Assembly (NCBI GenBank): GCA_029582265.1 | Contig: CM055816.1 | Span: 89,061,204 to 89,125,203, forward strand | Length of the DNA: 64,000 nt | Source: Zoroaster sp. YZ-2022 | Taxonomy: Eukaryota > Echinodermata > Asteroidea > Forcipulatida > Zoroasteridae | Reading direction: 5' to 3' | Part shown: positions 10,698 through 22,440 of the stretch, piece after piece | Numbering within the stretch: the first letter of the stretch is position 1 | Layout: each line of letters begins with the position of its first letter | Notes under the pieces: model-generated | Seen by the model: only the letters and a program-made list of their open reading frames with translations | What the model was told of the DNA's origin: nothing | Databases searched by the model: none | Program-made: the position numbers and the translations under genes

Positions 10698-11157
10698 CCC
10701 TAACCCCCGAGGCATTTTGGCTAGAAATCCTCCAAAATCCATCAACATGCAGTAAAAAGGTACCCCAATTGTTGGACTTTGATGGAATTGGTACAGTGGC
10801 AAATGCAAAGCATCCATGGCTTGGCTATACACAGTCCTGAATCCAACAAAAAGCAGCCGGTGGAGTTTGATGGATTTGGTACAGTGGCAAATGCAAAGCA
10901 TCCATGGCTTGGCTATACACAGTCCTGAATCCAACAAAAGCAGCCGGTGGAGTTTGATGGATTTGGTACAGTGGCAAATGCAAAGCATCCATGGCTTGGC
11001 TAGACACAGTCCTGAATCCAACAAAAGCAGCCGGTGGAGTTTGATGGAATTGGTATACACATGTCTACATGCTCTATTCGCTGGGCTATACTGTGGAGTA
11101 CTGAATCCATTAAAATCAGGCAAAACCAGGAGATGGATTTTGGAGGTAGTTAGAGTC
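10698..11157 (+). mobile_element. CCCTAAC-family MITE with internal 87-bp repeat
   Basis: The left end CCCTAACCCCCGAGGCATTTT follows TTAT (a worn TTAA). The right end has GGATTTTGGAGGTAGTTAGAG. Between, an 87-88-bp unit with TTGGTACAGTGGC, AAGCATCCATGGCTTGG and CAGCCGGTGGAG starts near 10788, 10876 and 10963, with a partial fourth at 11050. The amplified unit is internal here, not terminal as in other family members. ORFs across it are repeat artefacts. Confidence 0.65.
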
Positions 11158-11746
11158 AAGTTATGTCATAAACAAGAAAATAGTAAAAATGCATTCAGAA
11201 ATTTAAATTAGCAACATATTTTTTGTAATCATTCTGACATTGAATTTTGATACAGTAAGTTACATGAAGATTCTGACATATACACATGTACATGTCAATG
11301 TGTAATAATATTTGACTTCAATTCCCAAAACAAAGTTCAAACAATGTTGGTTCTACTCAGGGTCAGCTAATTTTTGTAACTAATCCACATTTTAATTCCT
11401 GAAACAGGTTCAGCAATGACATGTAGTACTGAATTCCCCTAAACAATTTTGTGATTTGTCATTGACAAAATTCCTAATAAAAAAGAAATCAAGGGCCATC
11501 TGCCCTAAAATGTCATATATTCCTGATTATACAGGAATAGTATCCTGTAAGACATAATAATTGAGTCGTAACACACATGATGAAGGCATGATATATTTAT
11601 TGCACTGGATGAATATATGACATCACAGCTGCTTTATATAATGACAGAAATGTGGTCTCCAATAATTGCACCCATCTGATATTCCAAATATGACAAGTAA
11701 AACTATATTCTGCAAGACATTTTTGCTGAAGAGATTTCTACTAACT
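11158..11746. other. No feature recognised
   Basis: AT-rich unique-looking sequence. Confidence 0.5.
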
Positions 11747-11750
11747 TTAA

Positions 11751-11973
11751 CCAGTTCGCACCGGGAATAAAAAAGTTTTTCCGAACTCCGTGGCGGGTTT
11801 ATTTTTAACGCACAAACACGACCAATGGTGCTCACCAGAGCGTGACCGGGGAGACCGCGTCTTCCACCGTATGCTTATTCCCGAGAATCCTGTGGCGTGT
11901 TTAGACTAGACGCTCTCCGATCCGCTGTCCAAAAATAAAATTGCGTGTATACACGGCCTCCGACGCGAACTGG
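11751..11973. mobile_element. TTAA-flanked MITE, CCAGTTCGC TIR (copy 1)
   Basis: TTAA at 11747-11750 and 11974-11977. Ends CCAGTTCGCACCGGGAATAA and CCTCCGACGCGAACTGG. This 223-bp element is clearly richer in GC and CpG than its surroundings. Relatives at 59447-59690 and about 61136-61347. Non-coding; piggyBac-like by target only. Confidence 0.8.
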
Positions 11974-11977
11974 TTAA

Positions 11978-13025
11978 ACATCTCCAATCGCTGCCCTTGT
12001 TTTATGATTAATGTCAGTACAGTTGCCATCAACCATGGGTTACCTCAAGTGCATTGTGAATCAAATTGAGGAAAACAAGCACATTTCTAACCAGACTATT
12101 AAATTGTCTTCCTTTGAGGTGATTAAACCAGGGAAATCATCTACCTATGTGTGGTTCAGTAACAGCAATACTGTTCATCAAGACTGTAATGAGTAGGTGA
12201 GTGGATGACCAAGGTATTCCTTAAGGTATAGATGAATGATACTATAAGCTACCAGCAAGTATCGATGCAACAACAGGCATAACAGACTCATACAAATATT
12301 ACCTGATGTACCTACAGGCAATTGTAACTCCAAGCAACTAACCTACATCTGAAACAACAATACGTCTTTAATCATCAAAAACAGTCTTGCTCACATCTTA
12401 CTACAGGGCAACAGAAGGTGCCTTGATCACCTAGGGGTTTCCCATTTGGGGTATATTAATATACTCATTGGATAAATATGATTTCAATCATGATAAAAGT
12501 ACCTCCCAATCGGGATAGAACAGTTGACCCCTTGACTACAGGTAGTTACCGTATCCATTCAGTAAGATTGTATCCATTCAGTAAGATTAATAATTGGATT
12601 TACAATGTATTAGGCCTATTGAATATTTAAGTAGGCCCACATTAGCTAAAACCCCTGTACACAATTAGTTATCTCAAGAATCGTAAATGATAACAGATTT
12701 ACGTGAAACTTACATGGTGTAAAGTTTATGATATTACGAAACATTGTTTAAACTATGAGATGCAATGATTTTAATACAATCAAGGGCTGTGATTTGACAA
12801 AAGTAAACAAATCCTGAAAATGGGTAGTGGGCCTGGGTCTCCCTTTGGTCTACAGGACAAAGTCTCAGTTTTGGAGGATTGACAGGCTCTCCACATCCCC
12901 ACAAACAAGAAACTAGAGGGTTTGGACACAATACAGGTTACTTCTTTCTTTCCTTGGTGGCTACTTCTCTTCTTTCACAAACATTTTGAGGCAAGGGGAG
13001 ATTTGTAAAAAATCCTGAGAAATCA
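11978..13025. other. No feature recognised
   Basis: Unique-looking sequence. A short direct repeat of GTATCCATTCAGTAAGATT occurs near 12551-12588. No gene supported. Confidence 0.5.
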
Positions 13026-13435
13026 CTGACCTATACAATTAATAATTGGAACCCCTTATTCATCGTCGCAATGTATCCTCACTTTGTCTCTTCTATAGAT
13101 CCTATCATGGAATGTGCTCCAACGGTCTTTCGTCGGTCGTCCCTCCAAACTGTCCTTTTGGTCGCACTGCTCGTTTCTCAGTCCATTCACATCCTCATAC
13201 AGTCACAGTTCCCAAATGCAATTCTAAGATGTATTCAACAAGTTTCTTCCTACCTACTGCTTCACTTTGGAATTCCCTTCCTTCATCTTGTTTCCCTGTT
13301 GCATACAATCCATTTAAGTTCAAGCGTAATGTCAACAGGTTTCTCTTAACTTGACTAATTTTCTTGTTAGCCCTCACCTTGAGTGGCCTTTTGGCCTTGT
13401 GATGGGCGACTTACATAAAATTTAAAAAAATTAAA
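13026..13435 (+). mobile_element. LINE ORF2 C-terminus and 3' UTR
   Basis: Plus-strand codons up to the stop at 13352-13354 read PLIHRRNVSSLCLFYRSYHG, then SVHSHPHTVTVPKC, then SFFLPTASLWNSLPSSCF, ending FKRNVNRFLLT. The order HRR...FYR-YHG...SHP...SFF-x-T-x-LWN-LP...FKRN is the C-terminal tail of CR1/RTE-type ORF2 proteins in aquatic animals. The 3' UTR has GGCCTTTTGGCC and ends in an A-rich tail at about 13420-13445. It is 5'-truncated. The fragment at 58200-58480 belongs to the same family. Confidence 0.8.
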
Positions 13436-13526
13436 AAAATAAAATATATTTTGCAAATGAATTTGTGTAAATTCCATGTTAATGAATACGACAAATCTGA
13501 ATGCACTGTCACTATTTTCTCATTAA

Positions 13527-13608
13527 CCCTAACTCCCTAGGCATTGTACTAAAACAATAAAAATCCTTCAAAATCCTCCAACTGGCTTTGTTGTCTAGGG
13601 AGTTAGGA
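13527..13608. mobile_element. Minimal TTAA-flanked CCCTAAC MITE (82 bp)
   Basis: TTAA at 13523-13526 and 13609-13612. Ends CCCTAACTCCCTAGGCATTG and GTCTAGGGAGTTAGGAT are inverted, with AATCCTCCA inside as in the longer members. It looks like an end-to-end remnant of the family at 480, 17727 and 25040. Confidence 0.8.
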
Positions 13609-13612
13609 TTAA

Positions 13613-14397
13613 CAAAACAATGAAATGAGCTGAAACATTCACAGCTTGGTGTTAATGTACACGTTTTGATTCATACAAAGTATGGATGCACAGAGATAAA
13701 GCATTTTGCTTTAGTTGTTGTTCATGATACATTTTAAACAATGCTGACACTTTACATGATGAGTCTGGACAGAAGTTTTCAAGATGTTAATTATCTTGAT
13801 TGGAATGTACAGTGTATGCAATCCAGAGGGATGAAGGTCTATCTGTAATTAAAGCCTTAGTAGCAATCTGTGGTGTATCACACCGAGGAGTAAATGTATG
13901 ACACCTGAGCAGTCCTTTGTGTCAAGATAGTAGCCAGTACGTTATGTGTAGGTGGTATTTATTGATGAAATACTCACAGACCGGACCATAAGTATCCCAG
14001 GGGAACAAACTTAAGACCATGGTCACAATTTCTAGCTTTGTAGTCAGCACAAAATCTCTTTCCTTTTACATAAATGTGAAAAGGGCAGCCTGATGTGAAC
14101 CCATTTGCCTGTGAAGGGAATTGTGAAGTTACAGCTGCATCCTGTCGGCTCAAGACACGCCAGAGTTTCTGGATCAGTTGGATTTCAGTTTAAAGGTGCA
14201 CATTCAGTGCTCACGGCTTATTGTACCCAGCATGGATCAAATATTTTACTTTTCTGACTGGTGTGGATATTGAAAATTTGTGCGGTTGTACAGTGTATTT
14301 TCATTCCAAAACAACATGTGTTTTTTTTTAAATATCATTGACAGAAATTAATTAATTTACTAGCCAATACAGAATATGCTTTTGTCAAGGGTCATAT
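13613..14397. other. No feature recognised
   Basis: Unique-looking sequence, no supported ORF or repeat. Confidence 0.5.
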
Positions 14398-15072
14398 TAG
14401 TGCTGGGAGTTACCAGTTAGTTCGCTAACAGTTAGTTGACTGGTTAACCAAACCCGATGGCCACACAAACTAGATAGTCAGCAAATGCCACAATGTGCCT
14501 ACATGCTCAATTAAACAACATCAATAAACTTCATGCAATGGTTATTTTTTATTTAACCCTCCTATAGGTTTAACACTCAAAGACACTCAAAATTTGTATG
14601 TCTCTCTTAACCCATTGACTTTGTGCAGTGCACTCAAATACATGCAAGCACATGTGGCTGTGATAAGGAGGTCAAACCAAAACCAATCAAAGACACTCAA
14701 AATTTGTATGTAACTCCCAACCCATTGACTTTGTGCAGTGCACTCAAATAAATCAGTACATACACAGCTCGGTGTGACTCTGTGGTTTGACCTACGAATT
14801 GACAATGCAACCAAAAATACTCAAGTGACTGTCTGTGAGTGCCTTGCTGACTGGGCCAAATTTCAGCCTGGGCATAGGAGGGTTAATTAATAACCAATGC
14901 GGCAAAATTTAAAAATCTTGAACAAAATGGGTGACAAAGTTCTTCCCAATTTTTTTATTTTTATTTTATTTTTTTAATTATTTGTTTAATATTGGTTTTA
15001 GTTAGCCGCTTAGCAAAATTATAAATGGTTCGTGCAGTTTCATTCAATTAACCTGTTAACCGGTTAACCTTT
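14398..15072 (-). mobile_element. hAT-like element copy 1, holding a TTAA MITE
   Basis: It begins TAGTGCTGGGAGTTACCAG and ends near AACCTGTTAACCGGTTAACC. It matches, inverted, the ends of the element at 62712-63501 (CCACACAAACTAGATA, AACATCAATAAACTTC). It lacks the palindromic MITE that copies 2 and 3 carry: here the site reads GTGCCTACATGCTCAATTAA. Instead it was hit by the MITE at 14557-14882. The far terminus (CCCAGCACTA) is missing. Confidence 0.7.
14557..14882 (-). mobile_element. TTAA-flanked MITE inside hAT-like copy 1
   Basis: TTAA at 14553-14556 and 14883-14886; ends CCCTCCTATAGG and GCCTGGGCATAGGAGGG. Inverted copy of 9252-9589. The host sequence resumes on both sides (CATGCAATGGTTAT to the left, AATAACCAATGCGGC to the right), so this insertion is younger than the hAT-like copy. 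Confidence 0.85.
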
Positions 15073-15796
15073 TGTTCAAAACATGTTCATATGGCTGATG
15101 CTCACTCTCTCAGTCAAAGTTCCTTTATTCGTTGAAGAAAAAAAATCCCCTTCATTTATTTAGGCCTATCATTTATTAGTTTATATGTGGTCCCTGGTTT
15201 TCTGTATATACCGTATATATACATGAATTAATGATCGACAATGCTAGTTGCTACACAACAACCTTAGTCCCACATTGGTCACCAGGAGGATATTAATATA
15301 GTTTTCACAGTTGGAGAAGTTTGACAACATGTCAGGTTGAAATATAGTGAGTTGATAGGGTGCTATGTTGAGAGGCATAGGATAGATCAGTTAACCCTGG
15401 AGACTTGCCACCAGTCATGCTACGACTGACCTACAAGTCCCTCCTGGCACCTAGTCGCTCCTCACCAAAGCACTGATTTATCTTCTAGCTGCAAATTCAC
15501 ATACACCCGCTGCTATACATTCTAGTCTCACAGCGACACAAGCATATCAAATGAATTCTAAATTAGAAATGCTTAAATCAATCTTGAAAGATGACAAGCT
15601 TAAGCAAACTATAAAAGGAATACTTGATTATTAGCAAGACAAAGCAAATCATATGTATATATACCTGTGGACAATTACTGTGCAGTGCAGTAATTGAATG
15701 CAATACATTTGCAGGTATCCATTTACTGTTAGAGTTGTCACAGTCTCCCAGCAATAACACATTAAGCTGGTTTAGCACATTGCCAGCATCACAAGG
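15073..15796. other. No secure feature; possible degraded LINE scrap
   Basis: Plus-strand codons near 15417-15470 read MLRLTYKSLLAPSRSS, faintly like the LTYK-x-LHGLAP stretch of LINE ORF2, but the frame stops at once and nothing downstream supports it. The rest is featureless. Confidence 0.25.
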
Positions 15797-15798
15797 TA

Positions 15799-16244
15799 TG
15801 ACATAAAACACAATAAAGGGGGCCACTTTCCTACCGTCACGTTAGCAGTTTTTCTAATGGTTGTAATTTTTTTTTTAATATCTGAAACCACCCAAAAAGA
15901 ATTTCAACATTTGAATAGACATGCATGCTTATCCTAAAGATAATTTTAGTTGATTATTACTATTATTTTTTTAATTACCCTAAAATTTCCATCAACAAAT
16001 GGACGGAAAATTGAGGTAACTTTTTCCGTCCAATTTTTATGGAAATTTGTGGGTAAAAAAATAAATTAAAAAAATTTAAAATAAAATAAATCAACTCAAA
16101 TTAGTTCTAGTATAAGCCTGCATGTCCATTCACATGTTGAAACACTTTTTGGTCGGTTTCAGGTACTTAAAAATAATAACAACCATTGGAAAAACTGCTA
16201 ACGTGACGGATGCAAAGTGGCCCCCTTTATTGTGTTTTATGTCA
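15799..16244 (+). mobile_element. Palindromic TA-flanked MITE, copy 1
   Basis: The whole 446 bp is a near-perfect inverted repeat: left arm TGACATAAAACACAATAAAG..., right arm ending CTTTATTGTGTTTTATGTCA, with a central GGACGGAAAA and TTTTTCCGTCC hairpin. The arms are about 215 bp each with different histories (CCTACCGTCACG left, TGACGGATGCAAAG right). TA precedes (15797-15798); the right flank has drifted to TG. Other copies: 22673, 36352, 58697, 62932. Any transcript would fold into one long hairpin. Mariner-like by target only. Confidence 0.9.
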
Positions 16245-16406
16245 TGTACATTCACATGAAAAAATATCCTACTCACAGCTCACTGCGAAACTGTACTAAA
16301 ATTAAATGCATGTACGTGAACATACCTACAGTAACTAACTCCGGTGAAACTATAGTCACAGCTTATGATGACTATTAACATTTTAATTAATCTACATGTG
16401 TAAATG

Positions 16407-16683
16407 GGTAAGTCAAGAGTCCAAGCTGGTGATAGATCTTTCACTGTTTGTGCATCCAAGCTATGGAACAATCTTCCTGTTTATATCAGACAATCTGTTT
16501 CTGTTAATGCCTTCAAGAAGGCTCTTAAAACTCACTTGTTTCCTCATTAATTTTGCATCAATTTATGTCTTATTCTATCCTGATTTGTATTTATTATGTC
16601 ATATTAACTGTTGTAAGCGCCATGAGCCTCTCGGGAATGGCGCATGATAAATACTTGTTGTAATGTAATGTAATGTAATGTAA
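16407..16683 (+). mobile_element. LINE 3' end with TAATG tail
   Basis: Codons 16407-16550 read GKSRVQAGDRSFTVCASKLW, then NNLPVYIRQSVSVNAFKKAL, then KTHLFPH and stop, matching the C-terminal signature of CR1/L2-like ORF2 (x-S-KLWN-x-LP-x-x-IR...FK-x-LKTHLF). The UTR carries a perfect 7-bp stem (GCGCCAT then ATGGCGC, 16617-16644) and ends in (TAATG)n at about 16662-16683. 5'-truncated, with an intact reading frame in what remains. Confidence 0.85.
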
Positions 16684-17722
16684 AGTCACAATACAATAAT
16701 CCAACAAACAGGACCTCTAATATACAGTTTAATATACTTTTTATGAAATGGAATAATCAATTAATATGGCATTGAATGACAAGATTGCAATGGTACCTGT
16801 GAAGTGGCAAGGGATAATGATTTTCATGATAATCATTTGAAGCACTTGAGGGCAGTGTTGTGAAACGTTGCTGTAAAGTGAAGGTCCCTTGATGGTTTTT
16901 AGTGGTTAGATTCCTATGCATTGGGTTACTTAGTATTGCATTGATGTGAATGGCCATGGGGTAGTCTGCATCACTCTCTGTGATATGAGCCCCTACTATC
17001 AGCAGGTGAAACACATCATATTACTGGACCCATGCCTGCGTGCTCATTAACCTCACCATGCACACTTCCACAGCTATTAAAGGCTTTGCCTGCAGAAACA
17101 CTTGGTTATTGACAGCACAGGGGAGGAACAGCTCTGATGCAGCTTGTCTAAGAAGCCTCTTTTTATACCCTCTTTCCTGCCATCCAATTTATCGCAATTT
17201 GTCAATAAATGTAAGTGTGTGTTGCAGAAGCAATCAATCCGTAAAGGCTGTCCTGCAGCTAAACGTGTTGTGAAAGCACATAGCTGGAGTTGTTAGGACT
17301 GTCACGTTACTACTAAACCTGCACGGAATAACTTAAAACAAACTTATGAAGCTGGTCTTATATCCACCACTGTAAACAATCTTGATAGCACCGTTAAAAC
17401 TCTACGTGGTGGTTTGTGCCTGTTTAATTCTGTCTCTTGATAATGTTTGATACTCAACAGATATCGAGACAAGCGAGCAGCATGTCCCTTGAGTTACTAC
17501 AAGAGTTCATCAGATAAAACCATCAACACTTTTATCCTATATATCTAACCCAAGTGTCAACAGCTCTGTATCAAGCCTTGAATTTCACTGGAATGTGTAC
17601 TATAAATGACAAGTTCATAGGAAGACAATTCCATTAATGAAAAAAAAGGTCAGAATGTTAAACATTGAGCAGTCCTTCTTCCATGCATTGAGACAGCTAA
17701 CCAATAATTGTGAATTGCTGAA
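16684..17722. other. No feature recognised
   Basis: Unique-looking sequence without supported genes or inverted repeats. Confidence 0.5.
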
Positions 17723-17726
17723 TTAA

Positions 17727-18068
17727 CCCTAACCCCCTAGGTATTCTGGCTAGGAACCTTCCTTAACCCTAACCCCCTATAGGTATTCTGATTAGGAACC
17801 TTCTTTAACCCTAACCCCCTAGGTATTCTGGCTAGGAACCTTCCTGAATCCTCCAAAATCCATCAGTGCACCTTTGGAAACATGCCCTTATCTTCAAAAT
17901 GCAACATGCATTTTTGTTGATCTTTCATATTCAGCACTTATGTACCCGTACTTCTTGCCAGGTAACTTTGTCCCATTTGAAGAGGTGAAAGTACCAGTTT
18001 CCAACAGTGCATAATTTTCCCCAAAATGTGCCCCTTGAAGGATTTTGCAGGATATGGGGTGATTAGGG
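17727..18068 (-). mobile_element. TTAA-flanked MITE (CCCTAAC family), three units
   Basis: TTAA at 17723-17726 and 18069-18072. It is the inverse of 480-915: three tandem units with CCCTAACCCCCTAGG and GAACCTTCCTTAA at 17727-17850, then the shared body including GGTACTTTCACC-type sequence. Unit joints restate TTAACCCTAACC, so internal TTAA sites exist. Confidence 0.85.
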
Positions 18069-18069
18069 T

Positions 18070-18287
18070 TAAACAGTATCGTCACGACCAACAGGGCATG
18101 GAATCGAAGCGCTAGTTTTAGATTAAATCAGTGACTGAAAAAAATACCCCACATGATGAGGTCATATTAACGTTGCTGCTGCATAAATGAGCCAGTAATT
18201 TTCAGTCGCTGTGTTCATCTTAAACTAGGACACCGATTCCATACCCTGTTGAAAGTCTGCTCTGATCGTGATGATACTGTCCCTTTA
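18070..18287. mobile_element. Foldback MITE, GATACTGTCCC ends (copy A)
   Basis: CAGTATCGTCACGA on the left and TCGTGATGATACTG then TCCCTTTAA on the right are inverted. The interior has GCATGGAATCG and CGATTCCATACCC in inverted order. Copies or fragments lie at 31445-31679, 32793-32946 and 63823-64000. It abuts the TTAA MITE ending at 18068, which may have removed its outermost left bases. Confidence 0.7.
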
Positions 18288-18647
18288 AACTAGCTGAGAT
18301 AATGAATTCATTCTCAATGATTGGTTTGATTATCAGATTCACATAAACATGTCAATGCTATTTCCTTTTGATTAATATCCATATTAATAATTGTGATTGT
18401 GTAGATTCAAACAAACGGTTTAATAGGAAAATTACTAACAGTAACAATAGAGCTCCAGCCAGCTAAATTCACTTAAGAATATCATCCAATTCAAAACAAA
18501 ACATTTAGGAAAAATCTCACAAACACACATGTACAGTGTAGCAAGAGAAGGGTGGATCTAGAACAAAAGTTTGTTTGGGTGGGAGGGCAAATGCCGGAGA
18601 TGTAACACAGCACTTTCACAGGAAGGGGGAATTTAGGGCACCAAATA
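18288..18647. other. No feature recognised
   Basis: Unique-looking sequence. Confidence 0.5.
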
Positions 18648-18649
18648 TA

Positions 18650-18878
18650 CATAACAGCAAAAGAAACGTCACCCCTAAAAATATTTATTATTTTCATTTT
18701 ATAATTAATATAATTTGTTTTATGAAGAATATTATGAGTATGGAGTGTAACACAAACACAATGTGGCAAATTTGGTTGACCTCAAAATTCGTCATGCATG
18801 ACGTCTGAGGACACATAAGCTAAACATGTTCTCAGACTTATCAAAATTTAGGGGGGTGACGTTTCTTTTGCTGTTATG
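18650..18878. mobile_element. TA-flanked MITE, CATAACAGC TIR (copy 1)
   Basis: TA at 18648-18649 and 18879-18880. Ends CATAACAGCAAAAGAAACG and CGTTTCTTTTGCTGTTATG are inverted, followed by GTCACCCC. The interior has the palindrome CGTCATGCATGACG. Copy 2, inverted, is at 27314-27541. Non-coding, 229 bp; mariner-like by target. Confidence 0.85.
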
Positions 18879-18880
18879 TA

Positions 18881-19583
18881 TATTTTCTAGATTTTAGGTG
18901 CTCTCTTGTGTTTTCAGTACAATGTATTGTAACCCATGATGCAGTTATGAATAGCCTTTTCATTTCCCAGCATAACTGACAATGATATTTGAGGGTAGGG
19001 GTGCCCTGCTCCTCACAGCTCCTCCCTTACCTGGATCCCATTGCAGTAAGACAAGAAATCAAACTTACATCCTCAAGGGTATGCATTTGTTGTTATTTCT
19101 CTATGTAATTCATTCTAATGATAGTACACTATGGACACTGGAAGACCTGTGATTTTGATGGCTGTTATCATCTACACCATAGTTTCCCTAACTGCATGAA
19201 GAGGCAAAATCTATTTGACAATTACAAGCAATCATCATCTACCATAGTTTCCAAGACTTGACAGAGAGGCATACATTTGACAATTTCACTGTTCATCCTA
19301 CTTCAGGTTGACTGCATATAATCTAAAGCTTTAGTTATATGTATAAATATGACAGAAGCCACAGTGCTGTGAATTTTGCTCTCATACACTATGCTAACTC
19401 AGTTAAACAGCGCCACCTTTTGACAACATCTCACAATATTTTTTTTAGCAAACGTTTGAGTTAGCTTTTTAAAAGAAACTTCCTTCTTCATATTCCATTT
19501 ACCTGATGATAACGTTACATAGGAATGAAATAATTAAGCCTTTCTGATTTTACAAACGCATTGGAAAAACATCTTGAGTTATT
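18881..19583. other. No feature recognised
   Basis: Unique-looking sequence. Confidence 0.5.
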
Positions 19584-19698
19584 TAATAATAATAATAATG
19601 TGTGGACTTTTATAGCGCACGTATCCACCAACTGAGTGGTGCGCAAGGCGCATTATATCATTACCCCTGCTCATGAGGCTCATAAGGCTCATAAATCA
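19584..19698 (-). mobile_element. SINE tail fragment
   Basis: Only the 3' part of the tRNA-Leu SINE: (AAT)n, then GTGTGGACTTTTATAGCGCA and GGCTCATAA units, ending at CATAAATC. The tRNA head is absent, so this is a 5'-truncated copy, 35 bp from the split TTAA MITE at 19737. Confidence 0.85.
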
Positions 19699-19901
19699 AA
19701 CACAGTGTAGATTTGTTAAGTTGGTAGTTCTCCCAACCCTCCTACAATCAGTGCAACCCATTTAGGCCACTCCAAGCCATTAGCTGTTGCCAGTGGCCTC
19801 CTATGGTTACCCTTCTGTGTACTGTCACACCACTGAGATTGCAGGGTAAAGTGGTCTGCCATCAATACATTGCAGGCCATACTAATATGTTCAAACATTT
19901 A

Positions 19902-20618
19902 TAATAATATAATAATAATAAGGCGCTTGATATAGCGCCCAATACCAATGAAGGCCTCTGGGCGCTTTACATATATACATGTAAATGCATAAAACTACCA
20001 AATATAATTAAATTACCATTCCACATTGTAAATTTACACAGCTAAAAATACCAAGAAATCCATAAAATGTACATTAACCCTCCTACTGTTTGACCATTTG
20101 AAACCATTCAAAATTTCTACTTACCAAAATGCCCATTGGTTTTGTACACACATGGTGATACCATTTGAACAGTGTTGGTAGCAAGCTTTACTACCATTCA
20201 AATCCATTCAAATGCATAGAGGGTCCATTGATTCACCACTTAGAAGTATCCAAACAAGGTTTTGTATTAGCTGTACTACCATTTGGAAAGATCCAAACAA
20301 GGTTTTGTATTAGCTGACCTACCATTCAAAACCATTTGGGGAAATCAATACTGTACACAGTTATTTCACCATTCAAAACCACAAAAGCGAATGGTTTCAA
20401 ATGGTGGATCAACTTGTATGAAAAAGGTACCAGAAGTAGGAGGGTTAAAAGAGTGGCCGGCACTCATAAGTCTTAAAAGTAAACTTTAAAAACAATTATA
20501 CTAGCATAGAGCATAGAACAAATTGCTAAAAACCGCGGGGAAAACCCCGGTAAAGTTCATTATAAGAACAAATCAAAAACAAAATTCTAAAAAATACAGA
20601 TGACCCATCACAAAAAAA
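19902..20618 (-). mobile_element. LINE/SINE-like 3' end inserted in a MITE
   Basis: On the minus strand this ends with a stem (AGCGCCCAGAGG ... TTGGGCGCT), ATATCAAGCGCC and an irregular ATT tail, the same plan as the 3' ends of the LINEs and SINEs here. A second stem (CCGCGGGG, AAAACCCCGG) lies at 20535-20553. No ORF2 codons were recognised, so LINE or long SINE cannot be told apart. It carries the MITE at 20078-20444. Confidence 0.6.
20078..20444 (+). mobile_element. TTAA-flanked MITE (CCCTCCTA family), third subtype
   Basis: TTAA at 20074-20077 and 20445-20448; ends CCCTCCTACTGTTTGACC and CAGAAGTAGGAGGG. The interior has many ACCATTTGAAACCATTC-type short repeats in both orientations. A near-identical copy is at 55502-55884. 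It sits inside the insertion at 19902-20618, so it is the third layer of this nest. Confidence 0.85.
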
Positions 20619-21794
20619 ACACATTTACAGTGGCCTTGGGTGGCACACAGTTGATTTTGTAAGATTACTTGGAAAGGACAGCAGGCTTGTCCATGTATGT
20701 ACTGAAGGTTGCTCAAGAGCAGAATTTTGTGGATCGGAGTGGCCTCCATGTGTAGGAAGGTTAATTAATTAATAAACTGCATATTAAAGCTGGGATGATT
20801 AACCGGTTAATCAACCAAAACTGCACTGTTTATAAATTTACTAACCGGCTAACTGAAACCAAGATTTAAACTAGAGGTTAAGCTTTTGATGAAAACGCTG
20901 ACATGGGTTTCAGATGTATTGATAATATTGGGCGCTGATGTCCCAAGTTCTTTGTTTAGTGTTAAGAAAGTTGAAATAAGCTGAAAATGCGCATTAATTG
21001 TTGTCATTGTATACAAAAGTTGCATTGTGTGTTCCTTAGGCGTCCAAGTAGTATTAACTCGTCCAAATGTAATTTTAGGCAAGACCCGATCGACAGGACA
21101 GGTGGGTAGATGAGACTGTGAGTGGGAGTTTTTTGGGACAGTTGGTGGCAGGAGACTGATGAGGTGTTTGTTATTGTTTGAAATTGACATTATTGTTTGC
21201 AGTATTATCTGTACAGATATTACTACAATAGTACAAAATTGCAACGAAGTGTTCGATGAAAACGAACACAGGGGTTTCGGCTACGTGTATATTGATAATT
21301 ATTGGGACACTGAGTTCTTTGTTTAGTATTTACGATATATAGAAATAAACTTAAACGCATGAACTGTAATCATTGTACACACAAATTTCATTGTTTGTCC
21401 CCTAGGCGTTTAAGACAATTTATATGTGGATAAATGCAAAGGATGTCACGAATCAAGTTAATGCCCTTCCATTAAATGTGTACAACGATTCTCAAACGAT
21501 TCAAACATACAAAAACAAAGAACATCGTATTATAGAATCAACCCATGTGTACAAACCCTGTAGCTTGCGCTATGTACAAACACTACGTCGTCACGTAATC
21601 ATACCAACGTGTAGGCCTACAGTCCCTATGGAAATTTCCCTTTCTACAAAACCATCACTGACAAGAGTTGAATGACAACAGAACGTGCACTATTTTTATT
21701 GCTATCGTGGTAAAGGGTGAGAAAGGATGGTACCACATTCTACCCATTTCGAAGTTTATATTGACTACATACATACATCATAATCTTCGCAGAT

Positions 21795-22440
21795 TAGACT
21801 AAAATGTTAATTAAATAATATTTACTGACGTAATGATGACGTGTTTGGTTTTGGAAAGTAAGTCACATTATGGGCTTTCATATGGTGCATGTTTTGTTTT
21901 TATGAGAAAATGCCAAGTGCTTATAACTCGTAGGTCGAGTTTTGTTTAGGTCGAGTTTTGTTTAGGTCGAGTTTTCACAAAGATCGAGATGTCTTAACCC
22001 CCGCCAATCTATATGTCCTGTAGATTAGACTAAAATGTTAATAAAATAATATTTATTGATGTAATGATGAGGTAATTGGTTCTACAAACTGAGTCACATT
22101 ACGAGCTTTCATGCTGCATGTTTTGTATTTATGTGAAAATGCGAAGTATGACACGTAGGTCGAGTTTTGCGTAGGTCGAGTTTTGCGTAGGTCGAGTTGT
22201 CACAAGGCTCGAGCGCTGTCGTGGATCCTAGTTGTTCATGTCGAGTCATCACAAGGGTCGAGACGTCTTACCCCCCGCAGCGTCACACTAAAATGTGAAT
22301 AACATGATATTTACTGACGTTATGATGACGTACACTTAGACACTAATTCACATTACAGTTTTAGACACTAATTCACATTACGGGCTTTCATATGGTGCAT
22401 GTTTTGTATTGATGTGACGATGCTAAGTATGACATCATCC
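21795..22440. repeat. ~240-bp diverged tandem repeat with TAGGTCGAG motifs
   Basis: GATTAGACTAAAATGTTAAT, ATTTACTGACGTAATGATGA and GGGCTTTCATATGGTGCATG recur in order near 21795, 22022 and 22285. Within the first two units AGGTCGAGTTTTG is itself repeated three times. It lies inside hAT-like copy 2. Confidence 0.75.

Larger units (their letters stand above)
19737..20760 (-). mobile_element. TTAA-type MITE split by a ~717-bp insertion
   Basis: The left half (19737-19901, CCCTCCTACAATCAGTGC) and right half (about 20619-20760, ending GTGTAGGAAGG before TTAA at 20761) together equal the inverse of 3256-3561. The break falls within AAACATTTACAGTGG: the left half ends AAACATTTA and the right half restarts ACATTTACAGTGG, leaving a direct repeat of about 7 bp (ACATTTA). 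The left TTAA has drifted to CCAA. Confidence 0.8.

Noticed and set aside
15395..15470. LINE fragment reading LTYKSLLAP
   Set aside because: Too short, immediate stop, no second motif in any frame.
20849..21244. 131-aa minus-strand ORF as a hAT transposase
   Set aside because: No RW.., dimerisation or DDE-type motif could be seen; lies over a duplicated segment.
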